Shown in pieces: positions 20,879 through 32,753 of a stretch of 64,000 nucleotides of DNA. How positions within the stretch are numbered: the stretch's first letter is position 1; every line of letters starts with the position of its first letter. The DNA comes from Isoetes taiwanensis (lineage: Eukaryota; Streptophyta; Lycopodiopsida; Isoetales; Isoetaceae). The position numbers were made by a program, and so were the translations under genes. The notes beneath the pieces were generated by a model. It worked only from the letters and a program-made list of their open reading frames with translations, ran no database searches and had not been told where the DNA came from. Where the stretch lies: positions 8,771,858 through 8,835,857 of the forward strand of contig JAJEKV010000052.1 of assembly GCA_021234155.1 (NCBI GenBank), read 5' to 3'.

Positions 20879-23150
20879 CTAGAGATCACCGTAGTGGTCC
20901 CATAATTGGTAATTACGCATGCAACCCATACTTAGCATAGGCTGCATGCGTGGATTAATCTTAACTACACATGAAATTAATCTACCATAATTCGACATGC
21001 CTGAGCCGATTACTTCGGAGATAACCTTGCCGTCCCATTGCTCCATGAACTGCGGGTACTGCCTTATTAGGTCCTGCTTAAGTACCCACGTTGCGTCTTC
21101 CATCGGCAAGTGTTTCCACTTGACCAAATATTGGAGAAACTCTGATCTCCTTGTCTTCTTGATCTCCTTATCAAGGATCAAGTCTGGGACTATCTCTAAC
21201 TGCTCTTCTGTCATTTCCAACAACGTTGGCGTGGGTTTGGAGTATGCTTCTTCAGCAAACTCACGTGGAAGACTTTATGAATTTTCAGGTATACTGACAG
21301 CTCTAACTTGTAGGACTGATTATCTACTCTCTGGCTATTCTGAAGGGGCCAGCCCACCTTTGAGCAAGCTTCTTACAATTTCCGATGCGAAGCTTTGCCT
21401 GATTCACTTTGACCTTGAGCCAGACGTTGTCGCCAACCTCGAACTCTCTGACCGTCCGGTGCTTATCGGCGACGCTCTTTTGTCGACTCCTTGATGCAAG
21501 AAGATATCCTCGGACCTCTTCTACCAGCTGCTGCATGTCGGCCAACATTTGCTGCGAAACCTCTACCTTTGACACAGGATTGTGCCAAGTGTCTGGAGTC
21601 AGACATTGGTAGCCGTAGTTGATCATGAACGGTGACATCTGGGATGATTCCTGTTTGGTGTTATTATAAGCGAACTCAACCAAGTGAATGTAATCTTCCC
21701 ACTTAGTCTGCTTGTTCCAGACATAGTTTCTTAGCATATCTTCCAAGATTCTGTTGGTCTGTTCTATTTGCCCATCCGTCTGAGGATGATAAGCCGTGCT
21801 CATGGACAGCTTCGTCTGGATCGTCGCAAAAAGATCCTGCCAAAAGGCACTCAGGAATTTCGAGTCTCTGTCGAAGATGATCTTTCTTGGCATACCATGG
21901 AGCCTGAAGATTTCCTTGGTGAAGAGAGCCGTTATATCCAAGGCTGTGTCAGTGGTCCTGCAAGGCACAAAGTGTACCATCTTCGACAGCTTGTCGACCA
22001 CAACCATCAGGGCATCTTTTCTTCTTGTTGTCCTCGGGAGCCCTGTTATGAAGTCCATACTGATGACTTCCCACTTAGCGTTCGGCACCGCTAATGATTC
22101 CAATGCTCCTGGAATTCGAAGCTGCGCTGCCTTTGTCTGCTGGCATAGTTGAGACTCTTTGATGTAGCGAGCTATATGCTTCTTCATCCCTGGCCAATAA
22201 TAACTACTGCGCACTTTGAAATATGTCTTCATAAATCCTGTGTGGCCAGCTATTGGATTGTTGTGGGTGTCGTGGAGAGTCAACTTCCTCACTCCTGATG
22301 ACTCAGGCACACACAACTTATTCTTATGGTACAAAAGGTTACCTTCCTTCCTAAAATTCTTGAAGGTCTCCCTCTCCTTATCTGTTTTTGCCTCTTTGCA
22401 CATGCTCGCCCACACTTCCTTGAAGTCTGCATCTGTCGGCAAGGTTTCTTCGATCTTCCTTCCGAACTCGCTGGTGAGCATCGAGATTGCGTTGCAGTGA
22501 ACTCTTGTTGTCAAAGGATGCCTTGAAAGAGCATCTGCTACCACATTGAGCTTCCCCGGCTTATAAACTATAACAAAATCGTATTCTTCGAGGAACTCCA
22601 TCCACCTTCACTGCCTCAGGTTGAGATGTGGTTGCGTGAACACGTATTGGAGGCTCTGATGATCCGTATCCAGCTGAAACTTCCTTCCCAAAGTGCCTCC
22701 AAATTCTTAGTGCTCTGACAACTGCAAGCAACTCTTGGTCATGAGTCGGGTAGCGCGTTTCGGCGTCGTTCATCTTCCGGAAGTCATAAGCCACTACCTG
22801 CTCTTCCTGCATCAGTACTGCACCTGTGGCAATTTTACTTGCATCCGTCGCCACAAGTTTGTCTTTCTCGGGGTCTGACAGGGTCAGGACGGGGGCGGTT
22901 ATCAAAGCTTCCTTCAACAACTCTCGAATCCTGCTTGGGCTTTCTTCTGCAAGTGATCTGCCCAATCCTTTACTTTTTCCGCCCTCGTCAAATCCGTTAG
23001 TGGGGCCGCTGTTTTTGCAAAGTTCTTCACGAACTTCCTATAATACCCTGCTAGGCCGAGAAAGCTTCTGACCTCGTGGATGTTCTTCGGCGCCGGCCAA
23101 TGTATGACTGCTTAGATCTTGGCAGGATCCGTCGAAATCCCCTCCGCTGT
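20879..23150 (-). pseudogene. chromovirus pol fragment: RT end, RNase H, integrase, chromodomain
   Basis: Reading on the minus strand from 23150: the end of the RT ([18 protein letters not shown]), RNase H (22965..22561), integrase (22601..21324) and a chromodomain (21223..20879, LQYLVKWKHLPMEDATW). The integrase shows its three acidic sites in ISMDFITG, IIFDRDSKF and DGQIEQTNR. The first zinc-binding Cys of the HHCC finger appears replaced (YIKESQLCQ). Breaks: a stop near 23115, frameshifts between RNase H and integrase and near 21324. The element is cut off at about 23150, so gag, protease, most of RT and the 5' LTR are gone. The chromodomain assigns it to chromoviruses, which are known to target particular chromatin. 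Confidence 0.9.
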
Positions 23151-23285
23151 GTTGGCATTAATTTTCCATCTTTTAATACCTTTTTTGCTCTTTTTGAAGC
23201 TTATTCTAGAACTCTTAGGTTGTCCTTTCCTTACACATCTTGGTACTTGATGTTGCATGAGCACTTATTTGCAGAAGCCCCATCT

Positions 23286-24185
23286 ACAGACCTGATGCAG
23301 ACATGCACAACCCTATCAATAGGACACATAGGAAACGACGATGGCATTTGTGTTATGCTGACTATTCTCTCTGATGCAGGTTTTTTGGCTGCGATGAAGG
23401 GGCTCAATGTACTTTCAATGTGGTAAAACCTCATTGCCCATGGCAGATAGCGTTATATCAAAGCCTCTTATGAAGATCTCATTGTACAATAAATGATAAC
23501 GCAGTAGACTTCTTCTATGTGCCAGTTCTAGGAGCATGTGCTCTATAGCCCATGCAGATGATGTACCTCATTCCTCTATGCAAGTATAGTGAGTGATGTA
23601 CCTATTTGAGGCATTTTGCATGATTGACCTTTGCTCCTTCTTTAAAAATAGATCTGGCTTTTAGAACTTACTTCTCAGGTAATAATTAGAAACAAGCAAA
23701 TATCATGCTTATTAAGGAAGCCAAGCGAAAAGCTCCACAATTTCATGTTGATGACACAACTTGACCTTGTCCTGGGTTTGATTATGCGAAAACAGCAAAA
23801 AATATAACTTTAACATACTTAACTTAGCTTTCTTTATCATTCTTTTAGTGGTAGCTGTGCTGCCTACATTTATTATGTGTTGCGCCTTACCAAGCCACAT
23901 AAAGTAGTTATAGGTAAGTGTTGAATAACATTTTACCTCTTGGACAACCTGATAAGCATCTTAAATGTCTATTGGCTATGCAATCCACAAGGCCAGCATC
24001 TACCAAGGAAACCAGGTTGAAGAGAACAAAAAAACATGGATCTTTATAGAATAACAGTTAATGGACCCTTATAGATGTATCGTTGAATGTGTTGCCCTTA
24101 TATTATAGACCTGATGCAGTCGTGCACAACCCTGCTATTGAAACACATAGAAACGATGATAACATTTGCAGCATGCTAAATATAT
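23286..24185 (+). repeat. two diverged copies of a coding-like fragment
   Basis: Segment 23286-23372 and segment 24107-24185 both read, with one 1-nt shift in the first, as YRPDA followed by HNP, THR, NDD, IC and ML-type positions (second copy RPDAVVHNPAIETHR). The protein phrase is unknown to me. The copies are about 820 bp apart and may be exon remnants of a lost duplicated gene or transposon ORF. Confidence 0.45.
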
Positions 24186-24499
24186 CTGGAGGAGATAAAT
24201 GCATTTCTGCATGTTAAAGAACAGCCAACGGAGATGGATCATAGGGACCTTGACAGTTACTATGAAATGGACAAAATGAACGGACAAAATGAACATGAAG
24301 ATGTTATTTGAGTCTAAGTAAAGTGCTTTACTGTTCAGAATAGAGCTTGGTCCTCTTGCTGGCAATGTGCGTCAAGGTTTCAAAATTTTGGGAGCCTTCA
24401 AAGATAAAGACTAAGAAGGCTTAACTGTAGCAGCAGATACAATCTTTCTTTGTCGTGATGCAAGGATGCATGAGTTATATAACATAATATTGACGGCCC

Positions 24500-24610
24500 C
24501 AAAATGACGATGTTTACTAGGAGATGACATGACGTTGAGTAGTCTCATTGTTTCAAAATGCTGTCGGGTTCAAATCCCTCTCCAAAATTATCAACCCTTT
24601 TATTTTCTAA
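24500..24610 (+). mobile_element. possible tRNA-derived SINE or tRNA-like fragment
   Basis: GGTTCAAATCC at 24567-24577 is an exact match to the Pol III B-box consensus, with TAGTCTCATTG about 30 bp upstream as a weak A-box candidate. No cloverleaf could be drawn confidently, no CCA-end or anticodon arm stands out, and no flanking duplication was found. A tRNA-derived SINE is the more likely reading; this is a weak call. Confidence 0.25.
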
Positions 24611-25435
24611 CATTTAATACACCAATTTTTATAGTTCTATGCATTCGAATTGTACAATTCATCCACTAGATTAAAATATAATTGTAAATTTTTGATTAAT
24701 TATTTGTCAAATGCATCTCGAACTAAGCTTAAGTAGTTCAAAGAAGATATAATGTCTAGGGTAGGTACAAATGGGTTGAAATATTTATTTAGCAATCAAT
24801 TTGTTTGATATTACAAACAATAACATGGTGGCATTTAGTTTTTGTATACTTATTATCTTTGATCACAAGACACACACGGCTTAATGCACAATTAATTTTT
24901 TTTTGTTCTGAATGCAAGTCATAAAGGTATATAATAATATGCACAATTATCTTTTTTTGGTATGAAGTGCAAGAAAATCATAAATGTATATAAACACGCC
25001 TATGTTTATGCCGGACAATGCGAGGCACACATTTAGCCATATTTTTCAAGTGGAATACACATGTATCTCAAATGAAGTGTGCCTACTATAAAGTCCGTTT
25101 TGTTAACCCACATTTTTAGGCATGAATGGCATGCACATATTCAGGCCATTTATTTTAATTATTATTCCACTAATGCCACGTCATCCAACAAAATACAAGG
25201 TTTTTAGTTCCAATACAGCTACGGGGCCTAAAACTCAATCACCCTAATCTATTTCATCTACAACGCAGACTACTTTGCAATCCATCTTGCAAACCTACTG
25301 CATTTGGAATTTATGAGCTAATTGTTGTTACTGTTATAATAGGGTGAGTGGTGTAGAAGCTCACCCTCTTGACATTGAGCTGTAATGGTGTAGTTCTAAA
25401 AACATCACGTTCCTGTTCAATGGTTATAAGAAGAC

Positions 25436-25672
25436 ATCATAAAGCATAAAATCAGTTTTACACTTTTCTGTGTTAGCGACATTTGTGACAACCTTCTATA
25501 TAGTTAACCACATTATACACTATCTCCATCCTATGTTTATCTTGCCAACCAATATCATGAAGTATAAAATGAGTTTCTACACACTTCTGTATTAGCGGCA
25601 TTTGTGACAATCTTTTATGTAGTTAACCACATTATACACTATCTCCATCCTATGCCTATCTTGTCAACCAAT
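25436..25672. repeat. tandem duplication, ~119-bp unit
   Basis: Unit 1 (25436-25554) and unit 2 (25555-25672) share GACATTTGTGACAA-like, TAGTTAACCACATTATACAC and TATCTCCATCCTATG phrases in the same order, at roughly 85-90 percent identity by eye. Noncoding. Confidence 0.8.
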
Positions 25673-26925
25673 AAACAAAAGCAAGGATGAACAACAAAAA
25701 CAATGTCTAATTCCAAAACACAAATATCAACATATGTCATCATTATAGATATAATGTTTTGCATCACCGACTCATTTATTAGATATTTCTGCTGACGTAT
25801 GCATGGCAAAGCTGAGCATACGTTTACTAGAAGCATCCAATCTACATATATCATTAGGTTGGTGATGTGCGTCATTTGGAGATGCATATTTAGGGTTCCA
25901 TCATAAACTAAAGTACGCCAATGAACCAGAACAAAATTTTGTGTTTTGCATTTCTGTACTTATTTATGGTTGATGTACTTAATCACTTCAAAGGGTGATA
26001 TTTTCAACATAAGTTTTGGATCTGTCTTTCCAAATCTTCGTCCTTAGAGGTAGTTCTAACTATTCCCCCACATTCCTTATAAAACGTTGTTTTCACTACC
26101 AAAATCCATAAGTGCAAAGTTAATACATTGAGGATACTGTCATTAGACAATTTCAATACAAAAAATAATCAGAAAAGCAAATAATATCTATTCTTGCCAA
26201 TGTCAACATGCATTGTTGTCGAAGTTGCAGATATAGACGATACAGACCGAGTAAAAACACATGCCAATACATTAGCCCGACAATGCCGAGCACACATTTT
26301 CTAGTCTACTTACTTAAAATGCCTTTTTTCGGCATGTAACGATTTTTCCGACCCGGCGCTAATGCTTTTTCCGGCTGTCAATGTTGGATTTTGGTGTTTC
26401 CGGCAATATTAGTTTTTTTTTTTTTTAATAGGTTTTGATGGAAGGGGAGTGTTTTCTTACTCAGTGGATTGATCGGAATAGCACAACGGTTGGATCTGAG
26501 CAAATCTGGTCGAGCCAAACCCTTCTCCAATTTAGAGTCGAGTAGTTGTGTGCACATTCAATCAGGTGGACTACCTCTATTTCGGCAAGTATGCTTTGCT
26601 TCTGGTTATTTTTCTTTCTGGATCTACATCCAGTATCACAGTCACAGTGGTTGTGTCGTCTCCTTATATGGCTTCTTGGACCAACAAGTTGGCATATGCT
26701 CATCCGGCCACAAGGTAGGTTTCTTCGTCAGGTTCCACAAAGGGTTTACTTTCTTGACAACGAGTTGTTTCGATGGTTTACTGGGATGTTTTGATTGCTT
26801 TTGTTAACTTACCTTTCTCTATTGATCTGTTTCGTGTTGTCGGCCCTTGATCAGGAACATGAAGCTCCAGATTTCAGCTAATGTTATGAGATGAGAGAGG
26901 AACCACAGTAAAAGAAGATAGATGG

Positions 26926-27930
26926 ATGGATGGATGGATAGATAGATAAAAATTTTATCGTCCACGAGAACCCTATCAGATTATGGAACCAGAACAAAGA
27001 AAGAGGGCATGAGCCCCCAACAGAACAAAAAGGCCTAAGCCTAAACAAAGCACATCATGGAGACAAAGCCCCGTAACAAAACAGGAAAGAAATAACAAAA
27101 AGAACTAACTAATAAGGCACTATGCATATCCCAGCCAAGGGTTCTCAGGCCAGTGGTCGCGAATGATAACCGTGCCGTGCCCCCTCTGTACACTGCCCAT
27201 TTGTTCTGCATCCGAGCCTCTCGGACTTTACACAACTCCCCCCGTCGCCTAGTTAACTGTACAGGGGAGAGATCAGTATTCTTCAAATGGCTGTCGTGCT
27301 GGAGCACGTATAATCTGTCCTGAGAGCTGCTGAAGTGTACGACTATATGATGAGGTCGGTCCGGTCTCTGGGCCCCAACTCGCTGGGCTATGGCAATACT
27401 AGGCTGCTGAATGTGCATGATATCAGTGAAAAAATTTGCAGCTTGTTCAACATCTGAGCAATAGTCTGTTTCAGGTAGCCCCACTATGCGCAGATTGAGG
27501 CCTCTATCTTGCTCAGGATCAGCTATCGGTGATGGGACCTGCTCTCCCTGCTTGTGAAAATCTGTGTCTGGACCTGGAGTTATCTGTACATCAGTCATTA
27601 TGGTATCCTTGCATGAGGCTGGAGTTGTCTGAGTCCTGGCATCTGTGCTCATGTCCGGCCCTAGATCCATCTCTGTGCATTCTGGCATGTCTAGTTCTAG
27701 ATCAGTTTGTATACTGCTATCTCTGTACTGTGCCCGGGAGAGGGTGGCGGCTCTATAGGGCAATTCGGCAGGGTCTTGGAAGAAAGCATAATCAATATTT
27801 GAAGGAATTGCCAAGCTTCTATCATAACAGTAGGGGCAAACATTGTCTGTTCCAAGGCAGGAGATAGCGTATCATGTTCTGCTGCTGAGAGACATGGGCA
27901 CAATTTATCTCTGCTAAAAAAAAATACAAG
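26926..27930 (-). mobile_element. LINE copy holding only ORF1 and 3' end
   Basis: The minus-strand ORF 27814..27041 (257 codons) has an acidic/Thr-rich N part and then an L1 ORF1p-like RNA-binding core (LNLRIVGLPETDY, HIVVHFSSSQDR, then LTRRRGELCKVREARMQNKW). These proteins bind LINE RNA in the ribonucleoprotein. A frameshift near 27815 separates a possible start at 27903. The ORF runs almost straight into the 3' UTR (GGTTCTCGTGGACGATAAAA) and a (TAGA/TGGA)n-type tail at 26926-26950, with no endonuclease or RT between. That is the layout of ORF1-only, HAL1-like elements. A truncated relative of the same family lies at 583-690. Confidence 0.6.
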
Positions 27931-28108
27931 GGCCCAAAATTAAATGCTGACACGGAAATCTACGTGGGTTATGCTGACGTGGTAGTAGACGTGGCATGCC
28001 TGCTTGCCTGTCAACAGCCCAATAGCGCGATGGTGGTTTGCGAAGAGTCGTCTTGTTACAGGGAATTTGTGACTTTGCCAAGCTACGGCAGCATCTCCGG
28101 CGCCTAAC

Positions 28109-29987
28109 ATGGAGCATCCAAACCCTAAAACTCCTCCCTCCAGGTCCGACAGCCCATTTGTCCCTTCGCCCAGGTCTCCTCCTTGCAGCGGAGTTATGGA
28201 TCTTCGTTCTGTCACCCCTTTGATCCCCTCTATTCCCCCTGGAGGATCTCCTCCTGGTGGATCTCCTACTCGTCGGGGTCAGTGTTCCCCAAAACGTCGC
28301 CTTACTAGCGTTTTGCCCAAAAAGCTTTTGTTGGAATCAAGGGACAAAGAAGCTCTCATGGAGGAAATTATGGAGTTGAAGAGGGTTTTGTTTGAACAAT
28401 CTCGTCATATCAAATTTCAGAAGGTTCATACTTCTTCGTTGGAGATTGAGAATAGGTGAGTTCTATAACTTGTGTGCGCTCTCTCTATAAATCCTGCACT
28501 GATGAACAATGCGAACTTTTGAACCTGCCATAATTAAAACATCTTTAATATTCTTTAGCTGTGGTGAAAACAGCGTCTGCTTGCTAAAAACCTAGTTAAT
28601 CTTGTCATAAAATGTATCCAAAGATAATTCCAAGTCATAAGCAAGACCAGTTTTTTCCCAATCATATCTTCCATGTTGCTGATGCAGAAAGCTTGAAAAA
28701 GATATAGAAGATCTTGAGAGGGTAGGAGTTGTGCAAGGACCGCGGACTGGCGGTCCTTCACGGTTGCGTGCCAAGCTACAAGGCAAGGTTACAAATGAAA
28801 TGAACTGAAATGAAATAAAGAAGGCTCTATGAGACTAATTGAGACGAATTAATACTAGTTGAGACGAATTAATATAGACTAACTTTCGATGTGAATGTGT
28901 GGCTTTCATTAATGTTTTGTTGTATGGTTGATTTTGTAACAGGTCTCAAGATGAGAATGAACGAATTGCAAAGTATGTGTGATGCACAAGGAGAGGAGCT
29001 ATGTCACCTCAAGAAGGATGTGCGTGTAACCCACACAAAGGTAACCAAAGTTATTTCCCAAATCTTCTTGTCGAATGTTTAGCTTATTTAGTTTCTTAGC
29101 ATTGCTAAATCATTGCAGGAGGTTGAAATAGAAAGGGATGTTTTTGCTGGTGAAGTAGAAAATTTGCAGAGAGTTGTCAAACGCCTTAGTGCCACGCATA
29201 ATCGTATAAGTTGTCAAAATAAGGAGCTTTTACGCCTAAAAGAGAAGGCTGCTATATTGGAGGCGACTCATCATCGCCTTGAGACTTCCATGAGGGTAAT
29301 TATTCAGGAACGCGTTTTGCTTCTTTCAATTTCATTAGCTTATTTGCTGCTGATTGTTTTGCAGGCTATACAAGACACTCTTGAAAAAGCTAATGGTGAA
29401 CTTAAACACTATCAAAACAAGGCTAGGGAATCACTGGCAGAAGTTAAAAGAAGCATGAGGAAGTGTAAAGAGTTACAAAGACATATTGCATCTCTAGAAG
29501 CACAGCTACAGCAGGAAAAACTAGAGAAGGAAAGACTAGAAAGGAAAGCAGCAAGCCTGGAGGAGGAGGTAAAAAAATTATCAAAAGAACTGGAAGATAC
29601 TGGGTTCAAAAGGCTGTACGCATTTAAGCTAAATCCTGATGGGACCCCTGCTCAACAAACTCTATTTCCTGCGGCCGGATTTGAGGCTACTCAATCACAA
29701 GCACCTACAGGTGCTCCTGTACCACCTCTCCCTGCACTACCTGCCCCTGAGCCACCTCCGAGGGCATTGCCCCCCCCTCCACCACCTTCTCCAACGCCAC
29801 CAGCTCCTTCTCCAACGCCACCAACTCCCCAGCCATTGGTTAATACCACAGGTATGGTTACACTGTTGGAAATAAGTACAATAAAACGTATTTCATGCTA
29901 AAATTTTTTGTGATTAAAATGCAGGATGACAAACCAGATGAAAGCAAGTTTATGTTGTGGAAGCAATGTGAATCAGACCAGTATTAG
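28109..29987 (+). CDS. coiled-coil protein with proline-rich C-terminal part, unknown function
   Basis: Six exons join in frame with GT-AG sites: 28109..28455, 28688..28721, 28951..29040, 29119..29295, 29365..29851 and 29938..29987. They give 394 residues. Residues 1-80 are Pro/Ser-rich (SPPGGSPTRRGQ region); about 86-295 form a long heptad-rich coiled coil broken into short blocks (LLLESRDKEALMEEIMELKR, then LEKANGELKHYQNKARESLA, then LEKERLERKAASLEEEVKKL). About 330-373 are a proline tract of PPPPPPSPTPPAPSP type, and the end is acidic (DESKFMLWKQCESD). The long coil suggests a scaffold or cytoskeleton- or membrane-associated partner; the proline tract could bind profilin, SH3 or WW proteins. 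These are inferences from composition. I do not recognise the family. The small second exon and the third acceptor (AAG/ATG) were chosen to keep frame and need transcript support. Confidence 0.65.
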
Positions 29988-30136
29988 ATTTTGGATGAAG
30001 CTCCTTGACAGTAGGCCTTCAAGATCTGGATACTCCGTCCATGTACTTGCACTACCAGAAAGCGCGTTGAGATCCCTACAATTTAAGACATTTTTTTTGG
30101 CTGGGTAAATATGCCAATTGTTGATTCTCTGGCATT

Positions 30137-30793
30137 GTGCCAGATAAGATCTCATCTCAGCATCTTGGAAGTGCGTGCAAGCATGGCAGCTTCAGTAGAG
30201 TTATAGCTCATGCCTGTATCTATGCAAATGACCTTGCAGCAGATCTGCTTATTGGGCCTGCCCTCATAAACATGTGTGGTAGGTTTGGAATCTTGGAGGA
30301 TGCAAACACTAGTTTTGATGGTATACAATGTCAAAATTTGGTATCTTGGAATGCATTGATTGGACCATATGCACAACATGGTTACTTCTATGAGGCACAA
30401 CTCTCCAGAAAATGCAGCAAAATGATCTATGCCAGACAATGTCACTTGCATTTGTATTCTTTCATTGTAAAGTATTGCTGGATTGATTGCTGATGGATAT
30501 CATAGTTTCTTATCACTGGTCAGATAGGGATTTGAGCAACCCAAGATCATTATGGCTGTATGGTCAACTTGCTTGGCCAAGTGGGATAGATTGATGAGGC
30601 GGTAAACTTTATGAGCTCGGAACCTTTTCTATCCGGTTTAGTTTCTTGTACAATTTTGTTTTGTGCCTGCAGAAACCTTGGCGATCTTAGTCTTGGTAGA
30701 TGCATTGCCAACCAGGTTATTCAACTGGACCCATGCAATGATGCAGCCCGTATAATGCTATCTAACATCTATGCTGCATGGCATGATGATTAA
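30137..30793 (+). pseudogene. PPR (pentatricopeptide repeat) pseudogene fragment, PLS/E type
   Basis: Two blocks of a PPR protein remain: ALINMCGRFGILEDA...NLVSWNALIGPYAQHG (30137-30400), and an E-motif-like end, CACRNLGDLSLGR...IQLDPCNDAARIMLSNIYAA (about 30660-30780). Between them the frame is broken by stops (30491 and others). PPR proteins of this class bind organelle RNA and often direct C-to-U editing or processing. The copy lacks introns and most repeats, so it is a decayed retrocopy or duplicated fragment. Confidence 0.8.
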
Positions 30794-31172
30794 ATTATAC
30801 TAGTTGAGCATACTAGTTGGAGGGGAGGTTACCAAGCCAGTAGCACTAGGTACCTTTTCACCGAAGACCATTCCTAGCTGCAGGGATACAATTGTAGTTA
30901 AGTATTCTGTCGAGCCTCTAGTTGGTTCTGATGTTCACGATGAAAGAAGGCCGAAGCTGCAGGATGGCGGTTTTTAATTGGTTATTCTCCTAGTGATAAA
31001 TGCATTTATCGTAGAATGTGATTTGAGTAGTTCACATTTAGTCAATCAAGGCTAGGATGGGAATCATCTATTAATCTATTAGACAGATGGACGTAATTTT
31101 TGATAGAATTCTAGCATATGGATTGTTCCAACTCATTTTTAGTCATGGGAAGGCAAGACGGCTAGAAGCAGA
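30794..31172. other. short spacer before the copia LTR
   Basis: No gene or element recognised. The ORF beginning at 31087 runs into the copia LTR and is not supported. Confidence 0.4.
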
Positions 31173-31480
31173 TGTTGGTCTCTCAGGTAGGATGATGGTT
31201 TGTGTAAGAAGTGATGAATTGATACTGGTATGTTTTCTCCGACGGGATGGTTTTGTTAGCGAAGCTGCCTATATTAAGGCAACGTGCCTTTATAAAAAGG
31301 CAACGAGAGCTCCTTATAGCTTTCACCTTTTTCCATGTCCATTATAGCTTTCACCTTTTTCCATGTGTGGACCTTTATGGTGCCTATATATTGTAACATA
31401 TATTATTCAATAAACGTGTCTTCTTTTGTGGTGCATATCTCTCTCACTTGTGTTTTCTTAGTAAACTAGCAAGTTCAACA
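31173..31480 (+). repeat. Ty1/copia LTR
   Basis: Begins TGTTGG and ends TTCAACA, giving TGTTG/CAACA terminal inverted repeats. It is followed at once by TGGTATCAGAGC (31481-31492), the classical primer-binding site complementary to initiator tRNA-Met. Inside are a TATAAAAA box (31291-31298), a 28-bp direct repeat around TTTCACCTTTTTCCATG (31314-31367) and AATAAA near 31410, fitting U3-R-U5 order. Length 308 bp. Confidence 0.85.
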
Positions 31481-32098
31481 TGGTATCAGAGCTTGCATCT
31501 GGTTCTGCAGCGGTTGTGAATTTTCGAGGGCTCACTGGGACGAAAACTTTGTATGTTTTTTCTGGAGCTGGATATCCAGCCTGGAAGATTAAGATGGAGC
31601 TCGTCTTGCAAAGGAAAAGCTTTTTGGAATTGAGACTGGGAATAATATTCCTTCGGTGCAGCCGGTTGATGCAATTACAGGTAATCTTGTTCAGAACGGT
31701 GCTGCATATGATGCTTGGGTTAATGGATGTTAAGGATTTTGTTACTTCTAGTGAAGTATGGAAGTATTTGGAAAAAACTTACATGAAGAAGACTATGCAT
31801 GAAGTCTCCGCAAGGATCTTACATCATTGCAGTATCGTTTGAGTGATTCGTTTGACGAACATGTGGATAAATTTAAAGCGCTTCTAGAAACCTTTGTCCT
31901 TATTGAAATAGTGGTGCTATTCGCGCATGATCAACATGTTGTCTATTTTAAAGGAATCCATCTTGGGAAGAACTTCAAACTTTTCGTTGCGTGCTTGCCA
32001 ATAAAAAATCTATGACATTAGATCGCGCTTGTGAATCACTAAAAGATGGGGTTCGAAAGTTGCGAGGGGTTGAAAGTTGCGCAGCAAGCTCTACATTT
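31481..32098 (+). pseudogene. copia gag N-terminal part, inverted-duplication arm 1
   Basis: Starts at the primer-binding site and encodes the copia gag start (VVNFRGLTGTKTLYVF, AGYPAWKIKMELVLQ), then breaks by frameshifts and by loss of a segment of about 80 bp that arm 2 keeps (the part encoding DVDDWNEKDQTARALILYAL). Gag would form the virus-like particle of the element. Arm 1 ends at the centre of a palindrome (32097-32100), after which the same gag sequence runs back on the other strand. Confidence 0.85.
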
Positions 32099-32171
32099 TC
32101 ATGTAGAGCTTGCATCGCAACTTCGAACCCCATCTTTTAGTGATTCACAAGCCAAATGTCATAGATTTTTA

Positions 32172-32753
32172 TTAAGCACGCGATCGTGAAGTTTGAAGTT
32201 CTTCCGGCATGGATTCCAGAAAATAGACAACATGTTGATCATGCGGAATACTAGCACCAGCTTCTAGAAGCGCTTTAAATTTATCCACATGTTCGTCAAA
32301 CGAATCATTCAAACGATACTCCAATGATGTAAGATCCTTGCGGAGACTAAGCACTTCATGCATAGTCTTCTTCATGTAAGTTTTTTCCAAATACTTCCAT
32401 ACTTCACTAGAAGTAACAAAATCCTTAGCATCCATTAAAATAGATTCTTTAAGTGCATAGAGAATCAATGCTCGAGCTGTTTGATCTTTTTCATTCCAGT
32501 CGTCTACATCCTTAACCCAAGCATCGTATGCAGCACCGTTCTGAACAAGATTACCTGTAATTGCATCAACCGGCTGCACCGGAGGAATATTATTTCCAGT
32601 CATAATTCCAAAAAGTTTTTCGCTTTGCAAGACGAGCTCCATCTTAATCTTCCAGGCTGGATATCCAGCTCCATAAAAAACATACAAAGTTTTCGTCCCA
32701 GTGAGCCCTCGAAAATTCACAACCGCTCCAGAACCAGATGGCTCTGATATCAT
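32172..32753 (-). pseudogene. copia gag N-terminal part, inverted-duplication arm 2
   Basis: A 193-codon open frame with the full UBN2-type gag N half: VVNFRGLTGTKTLYVF, QPVDAITGNLVQNGAAYDAW, SSEVWKYLEKTYMKKTMHEV, DSFDEHVDKFKALLEAG and HDQHVVYF. The primer-binding site is changed to TGATATCAGAGC (32742-32753) and only the last 68 bp of the LTR remain (32754-32821). It is better preserved than arm 1. Confidence 0.9.

Larger units (their letters stand above)
23151..26460. other. AT-rich region without a supported gene
   Basis: No convincing coding region. It holds a diverged duplication of a coding-like fragment (23286-23372 and 24110-24185), a possible SINE near 24500, and a two-unit tandem repeat at 25436-25672. 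Two copies of a CGACAATG..GAGCACACATTT-like phrase occur (about 25013 and 26277), about 1.26 kb apart. Around 26330-26400 there is a cluster of CCGGC-type words followed by a T run. None of these can be assigned to a named element. Confidence 0.4.

Noticed and set aside
24500-24610. Functional tRNA gene
   Set aside because: Only the B box is convincing; no proper acceptor stem or anticodon loop could be drawn.
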